A DNA stretch of 64,000 bases from Bifidobacterium callitrichos DSM 23973 (GCF_000741175.1 NZ_JGYS01000008.1:62001-126000), one strand, 5' to 3'; positions 9,901 to 17,957 are shown, counted from the stretch's first letter. Notes: a model not told the origin generated them from the sequence alone. A program made the numbers and translations.

Positions 9901-9959
9901 ACGAGGGATACGAACGCCCCGCGGTGGTGGCCGCCAAGCCGAAGCGCGCCGCGAAGTAG
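6927..9959 (+). CDS. topA: DNA topoisomerase I
   Basis: Type IA topoisomerase that relaxes negative supercoils. The TOPRIM domain begins IVESPTKA at residues 9-16 and has ATDEDREGEA at 94-103; the active-site tyrosine is Tyr328 in YITYMRTDS; the GPGLSAGRVQS block is at 172-182. C-terminal repeats of the NGRFGPY type occur several times after residue 670. At 1010 residues it is a typical long actinobacterial TopA. The last ~55 residues (956-1010) form a predicted helix-turn-helix (LADQGWANTRIAEKIG and following), an unusual addition. The ATG follows TAAGGAGAG. tmk starts 63 bases later. Confidence 0.97.
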   Translation: MANGTKLVIVESPTKAHKIGGYLGDGYTVMASVGHIRDLAQPSQVPADEKAKFGKFGVDVDDGFKPYYIVDANKKKTVSELKSALKKADELYLATDEDREGEAIAWHLVETLKPKVPVKRMVFHEITKNAIRQSLTQTRDVDADMVDAQETRRILDRLYGYELSPVLWRKVGPGLSAGRVQSVATRLIVERERERMAFVRAPYWDVTATLSAPGAEGAPVSFEARMTGLDGHRLAGSRDFGDDGRLIADSVSAGVRQLDEATARSLATALRDAPFTVTSMESKPYRRRPLPPFTTSTLQQTAGNRLGMSSRATMRAAQGLYENGYITYMRTDSVTLSQEAIAAARESVTAHFGERYLSDAPKQYATKTAGAQEAHECIRPAGAHFHDPDELATKVPSDQLKLYTLIWQRTLASQMADATGSTATVKLTAPAGDHGEAAFQASGTVIEFPGFMKATGEGRRATSTDKTKDDDGKAKSADENASLPPMSEGQRLGASEVEADGHETQPPARYTEASLVKTLEAKEIGRPSTYASIISTIIDRGYVYERGRALIPSWLAFAVIKLLEKNFPKLVDYQFTADMENGLDQIAHGKETGRDWLTRFYFGSGHGAAQSADEAHEGLQQQVAQLGDIDARAINTIEIGDGLHVRVGRYGPYLEDTQHLDAEGNPKRASLPDTIAPDELTVAVAHDLIDNHSGGPRELGTDPVTGGTVEVRNGRFGPYVALIPPAGAEGAAAGAAAPAETGSKRGSKKQPAAPKPKMASLFKTMSPESITLDDALKLLRLPREVGSYEETNAETGEISESHVIANNGRYGPYLTKTKADGSTDTRSLGSEDEIFTVTIDQAKDLFAQPKYRGRGRGAAKPPIRSLGNDPESGKPVVIKEGRFGLYLTDGETNRTLPRQYDPATIEPADAYRILAEKRAMGPAPKRGRGGRSGSGAKGKAAPKVSAVEAKRAERRVEVRKLADQGWANTRIAEKIGSTAATVKSDIDWLTANEGYERPAVVAAKPKRAAK

Positions 9960-10009
9960 GTAAGGGCCGACGGGACGTCCGTGGGTGCCGGGGAATCGCA
10001 GGCAACGGT

Positions 10010-10015
10010 TATGGT
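10010..10015 (+). promoter_or_regulatory. -10 box (TATGGT) of tmk
   Basis: TATGGT ends seven bases before the tmk ATG; the geometry fits a leaderless start independent of topA. Confidence 0.35.
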
Positions 10016-10022
10016 GGAAACC

Positions 10023-10685
10023 ATGGCTGGACTGTTCATCTCATTCGAAGGCGTCGACGGCGTGGGCAAGACCACGCAGGTCGAGCGGCTGCGCGCGTAT
10101 CTGGAATCGCGCGGTCGCACCGTCGTGACAACTCGCGAGCCGGGTGGCACCGCATTGGGACGGGCCATCCGGCGGTTGCTGCTGCATGGGGTGGATGAGG
10201 AATCCGCCGACATCGCGCCGCGCGCCGAGGCGCTGCTGTTCGCCGCCGACCGCGCGCAGCACGTCGCCGAGACCATCCGGCCTGCGCTCGATCGCGGTGA
10301 GGTCGTGATCACCGACCGGTATCTTGACTCGTCGCTGGCCTATCAGGCGGGTGGGCGCGAGCTGACGGCCACTGAAATTCGAGAGTTGAGCATGTGGGGC
10401 ACGAACGGACTACTGCCGGTGCGCACGTACCTGCTCGACATGGATCCGGCGCTGTCGCATTCGCGCCTGACCCACACCGCCGATCGCATGGAATCGGCCG
10501 GCAACGAGTTCCAGAATCGCACGCGTCAGGCGTTCCTCGATCTGGCCGCCGGTGAGCCGGAACGGTTCCGCGTGATCGACGCATCGCGATCCATCGACGA
10601 GGTGTGGGCGTCCATCCGGGCGGATATCGACGGACTGCTGTTGCGCGAACGGCGCGACGGCGCGAACGGCGGGGAGTCGGCATGA
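10023..10685 (+). CDS. tmk: Thymidylate kinase (dTMP kinase)
   Basis: Phosphorylates dTMP to dTDP with ATP. At 220 residues it has family length. The P-loop is [10 protein letters not shown] at residues 8-17, the dTMP-binding DRY is in [13 protein letters not shown] near 98-110, and the lid segment follows [16 protein letters not shown] chose the ATG at 10023 because the conserved domain begins at once ([10 protein letters not shown]); upstream in-frame ATGs lack support. The stop overlaps the holB start (ATGA), so the two are translationally coupled, an order common in actinobacteria. Confidence 0.96.
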   Translation: MAGLFISFEGVDGVGKTTQVERLRAYLESRGRTVVTTREPGGTALGRAIRRLLLHGVDEESADIAPRAEALLFAADRAQHVAETIRPALDRGEVVITDRYLDSSLAYQAGGRELTATEIRELSMWGTNGLLPVRTYLLDMDPALSHSRLTHTADRMESAGNEFQNRTRQAFLDLAAGEPERFRVIDASRSIDEVWASIRADIDGLLLRERRDGANGGESA

Positions 10686-11833
10686 GCGTGTGGGATTCTC
10701 TCGTCGGGCAGCAGCAGGTCGTCGAACAGCTGAAGGCCATCGCGGCCGGCGATCCGAAGCAGATCGCGCAGTCGTGGCTGATCTGTGGCCCTCCCGGATC
10801 GGGCCGATCGAACATGGCGCGCGCGTTCGCGGCCGCGCTGGAAAGCCCCGATCACGGTCTGGGCGACGAGCCGACCAAGGTGACGCAGCAGGTGCTCGCC
10901 GGCACGCACCCGGATGTGAGCGTGCTCGCCACCGACAAGGTGACGATCGGCATCGACGAGGTGCGCGATCTGATCGGCATGTCCGAGCAGATGCCGAGCA
11001 CCGCGCCATGGCGGATCATCATCATCGAGGACGTCGACCGCATGCTCGAACGCACCACCAACGTGCTGTTGAAGGAGATCGAGGAGCCGGCCGAGCACTG
11101 CATCTGGCTGCTGTGCGCCCCCAGCGCGCAGGACGTGCTGCCGACCATCCGCTCGCGCACGCGCATCGTGAACCTCGCCGTACCGGGTGCGGCGGCGGTC
11201 GCGAAATATCTCGAGGAGAGCGTCGGCGCGGAGCCGAAGATCGCGCGGCGCGCGGCACGGCTTTCCGAAGGGCATATCGGTATCGCGAAACTGTACGCCA
11301 CCGACGAGCGGGTCATGACCGACCGCGACGAGCTCATCGTCGGCGTGCTCGGATTGCGCAGGGCGTCGCAGGCCGTGCTGCTCGCCGGATCGCTCAACGC
11401 GAACGCCAAGGCGCAAGCCGAGGTGGATGCGGCGCGTCAGGCCGCACGCGAGGAGGCCGATTTCCGGCGCATCAACGGACTCGGCCCCGATGACCGCATC
11501 CCGCCGAAACTGCGCGGCGCATACAATGCGATCTCCAAGAAGGACGAGCTGAAGCGCCGGGCCACCCGCCGCAGCCGCGACGTGCTCGACCGCGCGCTGA
11601 ACTCGATCGCCTCGATCTACCGCGATGTGGCCGTGATCCAGAACGGTGCGGAGGACTCGGTCGGTTTGATCAATCTGGAGAACCGTACGGCGATCACGGA
11701 ACTGGCCTCGCGCATGCCGCGCGCCGCCGCCGTGGAGCGGCTCGACGAGGTTGCGGTCGCGCGCAGGCGTCTCATGGGCAACGGCAACCCCGTGCTGGTC
11801 TTCGAGGCGCTGTTCTGCGCGCTGATGTACTGA
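10682..11833 (+). CDS. holB: DNA polymerase III subunit delta'
   Basis: Clamp-loader subunit of the replisome. 383 residues with an AAA+ fold: degenerate Walker [10 protein letters not shown] at 36-44 (Arg replaces the usual Lys), [10 protein letters not shown] as Walker B and [11 protein letters not shown]. The final motif reads IRSRTR rather than the SRC of active loader subunits. The lack of active ATPase residues is normal for delta'. The start overlaps the tmk stop by four bases. No terminator is seen after it. Confidence 0.93.
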   Translation: MSVWDSLVGQQQVVEQLKAIAAGDPKQIAQSWLICGPPGSGRSNMARAFAAALESPDHGLGDEPTKVTQQVLAGTHPDVSVLATDKVTIGIDEVRDLIGMSEQMPSTAPWRIIIIEDVDRMLERTTNVLLKEIEEPAEHCIWLLCAPSAQDVLPTIRSRTRIVNLAVPGAAAVAKYLEESVGAEPKIARRAARLSEGHIGIAKLYATDERVMTDRDELIVGVLGLRRASQAVLLAGSLNANAKAQAEVDAARQAAREEADFRRINGLGPDDRIPPKLRGAYNAISKKDELKRRATRRSRDVLDRALNSIASIYRDVAVIQNGAEDSVGLINLENRTAITELASRMPRAAAVERLDEVAVARRRLMGNGNPVLVFEALFCALMY

Positions 11834-12311
11834 GCGCGGTGTTGTGGGTGTGCCGAGGGCGAGGCAGTTCGCGTGTCTGTTGTTGTCAAAAGTGTGCTGA
11901 TCGAACACTTTTAAGGCGTTATTGCTGTTTTCGTGGGTGGTGATCCGTTGTTGAGCCGTTGGGCTCTCCGTTGTCGTCCTTGTTCCGGCCAAAGTGTGAA
12001 GGGGCTTTTTCATTGCCGCGGCGGCGGTATTCCGATTTCGGTTTCGGGTTGTTTCGCCGGTGTGCGTGCTCTCCGTTATGGTCCGTCTCGGCGGTCTGCG
12101 GGGGGGGCGGATGGCGGCGGAAACGTCTCGCTGAACTGGGTGTTGACGGGAGGCGAGCGTCGGGTAGTGACGGACACGTCTCGCTGGCGCGGTGTCGGTG
12201 AGACGTATGCCGGACGTTTTCCGGGGAGCTGGTGGCGTATTTGCGGTCGTTGCCGGCGGTGGCCGGGGCGTCGTCGACGATCCTCGTCGACGAGGATCGT
12301 CGACGAGGATC
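11834..12311. other. Gene-poor stretch between holB and a small HTH gene
   Basis: 478 bases with lower and more variable GC than the flanks. Open frames exist on both strands but their translations are low-complexity (Arg/Gly/Ser-rich) and resemble nothing I know. It ends in the 36-bp palindrome at 12271-12306. It may be a decayed mobile element. Confidence 0.5.
12271..12306. repeat. 36-bp perfect palindrome plus an extra direct half-copy
   Basis: Two 18-base arms (12271-12288 and 12289-12306) are exact reverse complements with no spacer. The core CGTCGACGAGGATCGT is repeated in part directly downstream (to 12313). It lies at the front of the HTH gene and could be its operator or a cruciform. 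Confidence 0.85.
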
Positions 12312-12680
12312 GTGTATGCGGATTGGTTTCGCGCGGATTGCGTTCGCCGGTATCGTGCGGGCGAGCATCCGGTGGATTTATTTCGCGAGGCGGGGTTGGA
12401 TCCGAAGCTGATCGGTTATAAGCGTATCGAGCGCGCGTTCGCGAGGTGGCGTGCCGAGGCGCTGGTGCCCGCCTTGCCCGCAGGCCGCCCGCGTAAGGCG
12501 TCGCATGATTCGTCGGATGGCGCGGGCGGCGTGATCTCCGGTACGGACAGTGCTGGCGGCGGAGATGCGGTCATTCGTTCTGATCCGCGTGATCTGCTCA
12601 TCGAGCAGCAGATCCATTACATCCATTACCTCGAGGAGCGCCTGCGCCGGGCGGAATCAAGCGGATCGCCCGATCAGTGA
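12312..12680 (+). CDS. Small helix-turn-helix protein, transposase-orfA-like
   Basis: The translation from GTG 12312 (about 122 residues) opens with a helix-turn-helix of the kind found in IS3-type orfA proteins and related small regulators: WFRADCVRRYRAGEHP, then EAGLDPKLIGYKRIERAF. A Gly/Ser-rich linker and a C-terminal helix (LIEQQIHYIHYLEERL) follow, which could be a coiled coil. No catalytic DDE partner gene follows, so this is either an insertion-sequence remnant or a free-standing DNA-binding protein. The frame stays open back to 12192, but the extra residues look non-coding, so the start is uncertain. Confidence 0.5.
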   Translation: MYADWFRADCVRRYRAGEHPVDLFREAGLDPKLIGYKRIERAFARWRAEALVPALPAGRPRKASHDSSDGAGGVISGTDSAGGGDAVIRSDPRDLLIEQQIHYIHYLEERLRRAESSGSPDQ

Positions 12681-12682
12681 AT

Positions 12683-12726
12683 CGTCACAACGCGACGATT
12701 TGAAGGGTTTTCGCGTGTTGTGACAA
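12683..12726. repeat. Hairpin element 1 with TTGTCACAACGCG-type ends
   Basis: CGTCACAACGCG at 12683-12694 and CGCGTGTTGTGACAA at 12712-12726 form an inverted pair 44 bases long. Confidence 0.75.
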
Positions 12727-12840
12727 ATCTCGGGGGTAATGAATCCGTCTGGGACTGGCGCAAAATCTCAGGAATGGCGGAATTCCGGGCTTTTGTGGTT
12801 GTGTGGCTCTTGTGTTCGTGGGTTCGTGCCCGAGGATCCG

Positions 12841-12884
12841 TGTCACAAGACGAGAATCGGGGCGTTTTTCGCGCGTTGTGACAC
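12841..12884. repeat. Hairpin element 2 with TTGTCACAACGCG-type ends
   Basis: TGTCACAAGACG at 12841-12852 and GCGCGTTGTGACAC at 12871-12884; same layout and length as element 1. Confidence 0.75.
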
Positions 12885-12890
12885 GGATTT

Positions 12891-12935
12891 TTGTCACAAC
12901 GCGCACGGCAAGCGGTGATGCGCGCGTTGTGACAA
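12891..12935. repeat. Hairpin element 3 with TTGTCACAACGCG-type ends
   Basis: TTGTCACAACGCGC at 12891-12904 and GCGCGTTGTGACAA at 12922-12935 are exact reverse complements; only six bases separate it from element 2. Confidence 0.8.
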
Positions 12936-13070
12936 GTTGGGGCGGGATGGGTGAGGGATTAAGCGCGCAATCACACGGTTCCTGTGTTGAAGCCCGCATG
13001 ATTGCGCCGTTCAGTGCACGGCAAACGGTTGACGCTCGCCGAGTGGCGGGAGGATATGGGTGATGCCGAC

Positions 13071-14780
13071 TCAGCGGTACCAGACGGACGTCTCGTAGGG
13101 GCGCAGACCCGAGACGGGGGATGTGGTGTTGGCGTGCGGGGCGTCGGCGTAGTTGCCGAGGATGCGTTCGAAGCCTTCGAGATCGGGGACTTCGGCGCCG
13201 GTCCATTCGGTGTCGTGGCCGTGGAAGTTGGCGACCATGATCAGCTCGTGACCCTGCCAGCGCCGGCGGTAGGCGAACACGTCCGGGTGATCCACGGCCA
13301 GCGGTTCGACGTCGCCGAAGGCGATCACGTCCAGTTCCTTGCGCAGGGCGATGAGCCGCCGGTAGTAGTGGTAGATCGAATCCGGGTCGGCGATCTCCGC
13401 AGCGGCGTTGATGTGATCGCGGTTCGCGTTCACGGCCAGCCACGGTTCGGCCGCGGCATGGCTCGAAGCCGAGGCCGAAGCCGGTGACGACGGCATGAAG
13501 CCAGCGTACTGCGAGTCGTCCCACTGCATCGGCGTGCGGGAGTTGTCGCGCGAGTGCACCTGGATGATGCGCAGCGCGTCATCGGCCTTCAGACCCTTGC
13601 GCTGGAGGATCTCGTAGTGGTTGAGACTCTCCACATCGAGGAACTGGCCGATCGACGTGTAATCGGCGTTCGTCATGCCCAGCTCCTCGCCCTGATAGAC
13701 GTACGGCGTGCCGCGCAGGCAGTGCATCACCGTGGCGAGCATCTTGGCCGACTCCTTCCAATAGCGGCCCTCATCGCCGAAGCGCGAGACCACGCGCGGC
13801 TGGTCGTGGTTGCACCAGAACACCGCGTTCCATGCGTTATGCGCGGCCATGTTGGTCTGCCAGTCGAAGACGATGCGCTTGAGCCTGGCGAAGTCCGGCG
13901 GTACCAGCACCCACTTCTCATTGCCCATGAAGTCGACTTTGAGATGGTGGAAGCTGAACACCATGTTCAGTTCGTGGGTGTCGGCTCCGGCATAGCGGTA
14001 GCACTGCTCCATCGACGTGGAGGACATCTCGCCGACGGTGATGATGCCCGGATCGGTGCCGAACGTCGCCTCGTTGAGATCGCGCAGGTATTCGTGGACG
14101 CGCGGGCCGTCGGTGTAGAAGCGGCGGCCGTCGCCGTCCGGATCGTCCTCGAAGGCGGCCTTGCTGATCAGGTTGATGACGTCGAAACGGAATCCGCGCA
14201 CGCCCTTGCCCATCCAGAATCGCACGATCTTCTGGATCTCGTGGCGCACGTCCGGGTTCTCCCAGTCGAGGTCGGCCTGCGTGGGGTCGAACAGGTGCAG
14301 GTACCATTCGTCGAACTCGGGCACGTACGCCCACGCAGAGCCGCCGAACTTGCTCTCCCAGTTCGTCGGCGGCACGCCCGGGCCCTTGCCCTTGCGGAAG
14401 TAGAAGAACTGCTTGTAGTACGGATCGCCGGCCATCGCCTTGCGGAACCACTCGTGCTCGGTGGACACGTGGTTGAAGACCATGTCGAACATGAGGCCGA
14501 TGCCGCGCTCGCCGGCTTCGGCGATGAGCTCCTCGACGTCGGCCATCGTGCCGTACGCCGGGTCGACGTCGTAGTAGTCGGCGACGTCGTAGCCGTTGTC
14601 GTTCTGCGGGGAGACGAAGAACGGGGTCGACCAGATGTAGTCCGCGCCGAGGTCGGCGATGTAGTCGAGCTTGCCGATCACGCCCCTGAGATCGCCCAGT
14701 CCGTCGCCGTTCGAGTCGGCGAACGACTTCGGGTAGATCTGGTAGACGGTGGCCTTGTGGAAATCGGTGGTGAACGTCAT
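13071..14780 (-). CDS. treC: GH13 alpha-glucosidase, probable trehalose-6-phosphate hydrolase
   Basis: Hydrolyses trehalose-6-phosphate to glucose and glucose-6-phosphate in the cytoplasm, if the locus assignment is right. Numbered from an upstream GTG at 14792, the GH13 residues are Asp204 (nucleophile, GFRFDVINLISK), Glu255 (acid/base, TVGEMSS) and Asp330 (CNHDQPR); the opening VYQIYPKSFADSNGDG is typical of the oligo-1,6-glucosidase/TreC group. The function rests on the adjacent PTS permease and GntR repressor; an oligo-1,6-glucosidase is the alternative. Start: GTG 14792 overlaps the permease stop; ATG 14780 has GGAAG upstream and begins closer to the conserved region, so I used it. Confidence 0.88.
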   Translation of the reverse strand: MTFTTDFHKATVYQIYPKSFADSNGDGLGDLRGVIGKLDYIADLGADYIWSTPFFVSPQNDNGYDVADYYDVDPAYGTMADVEELIAEAGERGIGLMFDMVFNHVSTEHEWFRKAMAGDPYYKQFFYFRKGKGPGVPPTNWESKFGGSAWAYVPEFDEWYLHLFDPTQADLDWENPDVRHEIQKIVRFWMGKGVRGFRFDVINLISKAAFEDDPDGDGRRFYTDGPRVHEYLRDLNEATFGTDPGIITVGEMSSTSMEQCYRYAGADTHELNMVFSFHHLKVDFMGNEKWVLVPPDFARLKRIVFDWQTNMAAHNAWNAVFWCNHDQPRVVSRFGDEGRYWKESAKMLATVMHCLRGTPYVYQGEELGMTNADYTSIGQFLDVESLNHYEILQRKGLKADDALRIIQVHSRDNSRTPMQWDDSQYAGFMPSSPASASASSHAAAEPWLAVNANRDHINAAAEIADPDSIYHYYRRLIALRKELDVIAFGDVEPLAVDHPDVFAYRRRWQGHELIMVANFHGHDTEWTGAEVPDLEGFERILGNYADAPHANTTSPVSGLRPYETSVWYR

Positions 14781-14788
14781 GGTGTGTC

Positions 14789-16810
14789 TCACTTCCAGGT
14801 GATGACCGGGGTTTCGCCGGCGATGGCCGTGAATCCGGAGTGCATGGTCACGTTCTCGGCGCCGCCTTCGCCGGTGACGATGAGCATCGTGGTGGTCGGG
14901 TGGCCTGCGGCCTTGATCTTAGTCGGATCGAAGGTGATCAGCGGGTCGCCGCGGCGGACCGTATCGCCGGCCTTGACGTGCAGCTGGAAGCCGTCGCCGC
15001 CCATCGAGACGGTGTCGATGCCCACGTGGATGAGCAGTTCGAGACCGTTGGCGAGCTTCAGGCCGCAGGCGTGGCCGGTGTCGGCCATGACGACGGAGAC
15101 GGTGGCGTCGGCCGGGGCGAGCACGGTGGTGCCGGTGGGTTCGAAGGCCACGCCGTCGCCGACGATCCTCTTCGAGAAGACGTCGTCCGGTACCTGATCG
15201 ATCGGGATGACGGTGCCGTCGAGGATCGCGGTGAGTTCGGTCGGGGCGGCGCTCTGGTCGGCGGTCGGCTCGGAAGCCGGAGCCGGGGCGGCGACGGGCG
15301 CGACGGCGGTGCCGGAGACGGCGACCGGCTCGGCCACGGCGGCAACCGCGGGCTCCTTGCCGAAGCGGTCGACGGCGGTGAGCTTCCTGCGGCCCACGGC
15401 AACGGTGAGCACGAACGGCACGACCACGGCGGTGAGCATCGCGAGCAGGAAGACGCCCCAGAACTGCGGCTTGATGGACAGGATGCCCGGCAGGCCACCG
15501 ACGCCGATCGACGTGGCCTCGACGCCGAGTCCGACGGAGATCATCGCGGCGGAGGCGGAGCCGATCATGCCGCAGATGAGCGGGAAGCGGTACTTCAGGT
15601 TCACGCCGAACAGGGCCGGCTCGGTGACGCCGAGGTAGCAGGAGATGAGGGCGGGGACGTTGACCTGCTGGGCGCGCTCGTTCTTCTTCTGCAGGAAGGC
15701 CATGCCGACGACGGCGGAACCCTGCGCGATATTGGACAGGGCGATCATCGGCCACAGCGCGGTGCCGCCGTACTGGGTGACGAGCTGGGTGTCGATGGCG
15801 TTGGTCATGTGGTGCAGGCCGGTCATGACGACGGGCGCGTAGAGCAGGCCGAAGACGGCGGCGAACAGGACACGAACGGGGGAGAAGAGACCGGCGTAGA
15901 CGGCGGAGGCGATCCAGTCGCCGATCTTCCAGCCGATCGGGCCGACGATGGTGTGCGCGATGACGACGGCGGGCAGCAGCGAGCACAGCGGCACGACGAT
16001 CATGCTGACGACCTCGGGGCAGTGCTTGCGGAAGAAACGTTCGAGGTAGACGAGCACGAATGCGGCCATCATCGCGGCGATGACCTGGCCCTGATAGCCG
16101 ATCATCTGCACCTTGGCGAAGCCGAAGTCCCACACCGGAATGTCCTTGGCGGGGGTGGAGGCTACGGAGAAGCCGTTGAGCAGCTGCGGGGAGACGAGCG
16201 TCAGACCCAGCACGATGCCGAGGATCTGCGTGGTGCCCATCTTGCGGGTGATGGACCAGCAGATGCCGACCGGGAGCATGTGGAACACGGCCTCGCCGAT
16301 GAGCCACAGGAAGCTGTAGGTGCCGGCCCAGAACTGGGAGATGTCCGCGAGGGACTTGGTGCCGTTCGCAAGATCGAATGCGCCGGAGTCGGTGAAGAAG
16401 TTGATCTCGCCGATCACGTTGCGGAAGCCGAGGATCAGACCGCCGCAGATCAGGGCGGGGATGATCGGGGCGAAGATCTCGCCGAGCGTGCCCATGATCT
16501 TCTGCGCGACGTTCTGGTTCGACTTGGCGGCGGCCTTGGCTTCGTCCTTGCTCACGCCCTCGATGCCGGAGATGGCGGTGAAGTCTTTGTAGAACTCGGC
16601 CACGTCGTTGCCGATGATGACCTGGAACTGGCCGGCCTGGGTGAAGATGCCCTTGACCGAGGCGATCTCCTCGATGGCGGGTTCGTCGGTCTGCTTCGGG
16701 TCGACGAGCACGAACCTCATGCGGGTCATGCAGTGCGTGACGGCCTTGATGTTGGCGGTTCCTCCCACCAGATCGAGCAGGCGCCTGGCGTCGCCCTCGT
16801 ACTTGCCCAT
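14789..16810 (-). CDS. treB: PTS permease EIIBCA, probable trehalose-specific
   Basis: Membrane permease that imports and phosphorylates its sugar. 673 residues in the order EIIB (phosphorylated Cys27 in THCMTRMRF), a ten-segment EIIC domain, and a C-terminal glucose-type EIIA with the phosphorylated histidine His595 in ELLIHVGIDTVSM. A Pro/Ala-rich linker joins EIIC and EIIA near 500-550. Having its own EIIA means it needs only EI and HPr, whose genes ptsI and ptsH lie 3 kb to the right. The ATG at 16810 has AAGGAGAG upstream; upstream in-frame starts lack support. The start is followed within 16 bases by the phospho-glucosidase gene. Trehalose is inferred from the neighbours; another alpha-glucoside is possible. 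Confidence 0.9.
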   Translation of the reverse strand: MGKYEGDARRLLDLVGGTANIKAVTHCMTRMRFVLVDPKQTDEPAIEEIASVKGIFTQAGQFQVIIGNDVAEFYKDFTAISGIEGVSKDEAKAAAKSNQNVAQKIMGTLGEIFAPIIPALICGGLILGFRNVIGEINFFTDSGAFDLANGTKSLADISQFWAGTYSFLWLIGEAVFHMLPVGICWSITRKMGTTQILGIVLGLTLVSPQLLNGFSVASTPAKDIPVWDFGFAKVQMIGYQGQVIAAMMAAFVLVYLERFFRKHCPEVVSMIVVPLCSLLPAVVIAHTIVGPIGWKIGDWIASAVYAGLFSPVRVLFAAVFGLLYAPVVMTGLHHMTNAIDTQLVTQYGGTALWPMIALSNIAQGSAVVGMAFLQKKNERAQQVNVPALISCYLGVTEPALFGVNLKYRFPLICGMIGSASAAMISVGLGVEATSIGVGGLPGILSIKPQFWGVFLLAMLTAVVVPFVLTVAVGRRKLTAVDRFGKEPAVAAVAEPVAVSGTAVAPVAAPAPASEPTADQSAAPTELTAILDGTVIPIDQVPDDVFSKRIVGDGVAFEPTGTTVLAPADATVSVVMADTGHACGLKLANGLELLIHVGIDTVSMGGDGFQLHVKAGDTVRRGDPLITFDPTKIKAAGHPTTTMLIVTGEGGAENVTMHSGFTAIAGETPVITWK

Positions 16811-16910
16811 ATGTCTCTCCTTGACCTGACCCCCGCGTGAAGTGCGGGGTGCTTCGTTGCTTGCCGTTGTCGGTTGTGGGTCGGGGGGTGATTCTCGCGA
16901 ATCGCCCCTT

Positions 16911-16949
16911 ACTTGTTTGAACAAGTATAAGAAACTTGTTTGAACAAGT
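16911..16949. promoter_or_regulatory. Two tandem operators, probably for TreR
   Basis: ACTTGTTTGAACAAGT occurs exactly twice, at 16911-16926 and 16934-16949. Each is a 7-bp inverted repeat around a TG centre; centres are 23 bases apart, about two helical turns. A degenerate third copy, GTTCAAACAAGT, lies at 17005-17016 in front of the regulator. The symmetry and place between the divergent permease and GntR genes point to autoregulation and co-repression. Confidence 0.82.
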
Positions 16950-17056
16950 CAACCCGCGTGTCGGATATGCCGCGGGCCGGCGTGTCGCTAGAATCGACAG
17001 AGACGTTCAAACAAGTGATAGCGAATCGGAAGATGCTGGGAGGAGGCGAACGACGC

Positions 17057-17788
17057 ATGCCGAAGGCGAAGTACGACGATATCTATCGCGATCTGAAGGA
17101 GCGGATCGAACAGGAGGAGTACGCCTACCAGTCGCTGCTGCCCAGTGAGAACGAGCTGGCCGCGCGGTACGACTGCTCGCGCAACACCGTGCGCCGCGCC
17201 ATCGCCCAACTGGCCTCGGACGGGTACGTGCAGTCGATGCACGGTCGCGGCGTGCGCAACATCTACCAGCCGGTCGAACAGGCCGCGTTCACTGTCGGCG
17301 GGATCGAATCGTTCAAGGAATCCGTCGCGCGCAACCATCGCGTGGCCTCGACCGAGGTGTTGGAGTTCCGTCACGTCATCGCCGACGCCAAGCTCGCCGC
17401 TCGGACCGGATTCGAGGAGGGCTCTGCGCTGACCTACATCCTGCGTCTGCGAATGCTCGACGGAGAACCGCTCATCCTCGACCACAACTACTTCCGTTCG
17501 GACATCGCCAAGGGGCTGACCGAGGATATCGCGCGGGCGTCGGTCTACGACTATCTGGAAGGCGAGCTGGGCATCGTCATCACCACCAGCAAACGTACGA
17601 TGACCGTGGAGAAGGTCACCGCCCAGGACCGACGCTATTTGGATCTCAAGGGCTACAACTGCCTGGCCGTCATCACCGGCCAGACCTACGACGACCACGG
17701 CGTGCAGTTCGAATGGACCCAGTCACGCCATCGCCCCGACTATTTCCGCTTCCAGGACGTAGCCACCCGCACCCGGCCGGGTGTGTAG
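17057..17788 (+). CDS. treR: GntR-family (HutC/TreR type) transcriptional regulator
   Basis: Winged helix-turn-helix repressor of 243 residues. The N-terminal domain shows YDDIYRDLKERIEQ, LLPSENELAARYDCSRNTVRRAI and GYVQSMHGRGV features; the rest is a UTRA effector domain as in trehalose-6-phosphate-sensing TreR. Start: ATG 17057 has GGGAGGAGG at 17038-17046 and begins at the conserved domain; earlier in-frame ATGs would overlap the operators. It diverges from the permease-hydrolase operon. Confidence 0.9.
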   Translation: MPKAKYDDIYRDLKERIEQEEYAYQSLLPSENELAARYDCSRNTVRRAIAQLASDGYVQSMHGRGVRNIYQPVEQAAFTVGGIESFKESVARNHRVASTEVLEFRHVIADAKLAARTGFEEGSALTYILRLRMLDGEPLILDHNYFRSDIAKGLTEDIARASVYDYLEGELGIVITTSKRTMTVEKVTAQDRRYLDLKGYNCLAVITGQTYDDHGVQFEWTQSRHRPDYFRFQDVATRTRPGV

Positions 17789-17832
17789 GAATAACGGATA
17801 ACGAATGAATCGGAAACATATGCACAGAAGGA

Positions 17833-17919
17833 GGTGTGGTGGCCGCGGGGCGATGCGCGACCGTAGGCTTGGCCGAGCGGCCTTGAGCGTGTCGCGCATC
17901 GTCCCGCGGCCACCACACC
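17833..17919. repeat. 29-bp-stem long hairpin after treR
   Basis: Arms 17833-17861 and 17891-17919 are reverse complements over 29 bases with one G-T wobble, enclosing a 29-base loop that itself contains GGCCGAGCGGCC. There is no T run. It lies between convergent treR and the LacI gene and may act as a bidirectional terminator or a structured RNA. Confidence 0.7.
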
Positions 17920-17957
17920 GGTTACCGGAACGGACTGAAGGCGTGTCGTCGCCGTAA

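Larger units (their letters stand above)
12681..13070. other. Repeat-rich intergenic region
   Basis: 390 bases without a credible gene. It holds six copies of a TTGTCACAACGCG-type motif arranged as three inverted pairs of 44-45 bases (listed separately). The rest shows nothing recognisable. Confidence 0.6.

Noticed and set aside
10793-10820. holB as inactive or damaged because of its Walker A Arg
   Set aside because: Delta' subunits normally lack a working ATPase site, so this is expected.
11919-12368. 149-codon minus-strand gene before the HTH gene
   Set aside because: Low-complexity Arg/Ser/Pro/His translation, crosses the 36-bp palindrome, no ribosome site or domain.
12683-12935. CRISPR or DnaA-box/ParB-type cluster
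   Set aside because: Unequal spacing and inverted pairs rule out CRISPR; the motif is not a DnaA box or a parS site and no replication gene is adjacent.
12803-13063. 86-codon plus-strand gene
   Set aside because: The translation is mostly the repeat motif read through; no ribosome site.
14840-16840. 666-codon open frame opposite the PTS permease
   Set aside because: Asp/Gly/His-rich antisense translation with no family resemblance.
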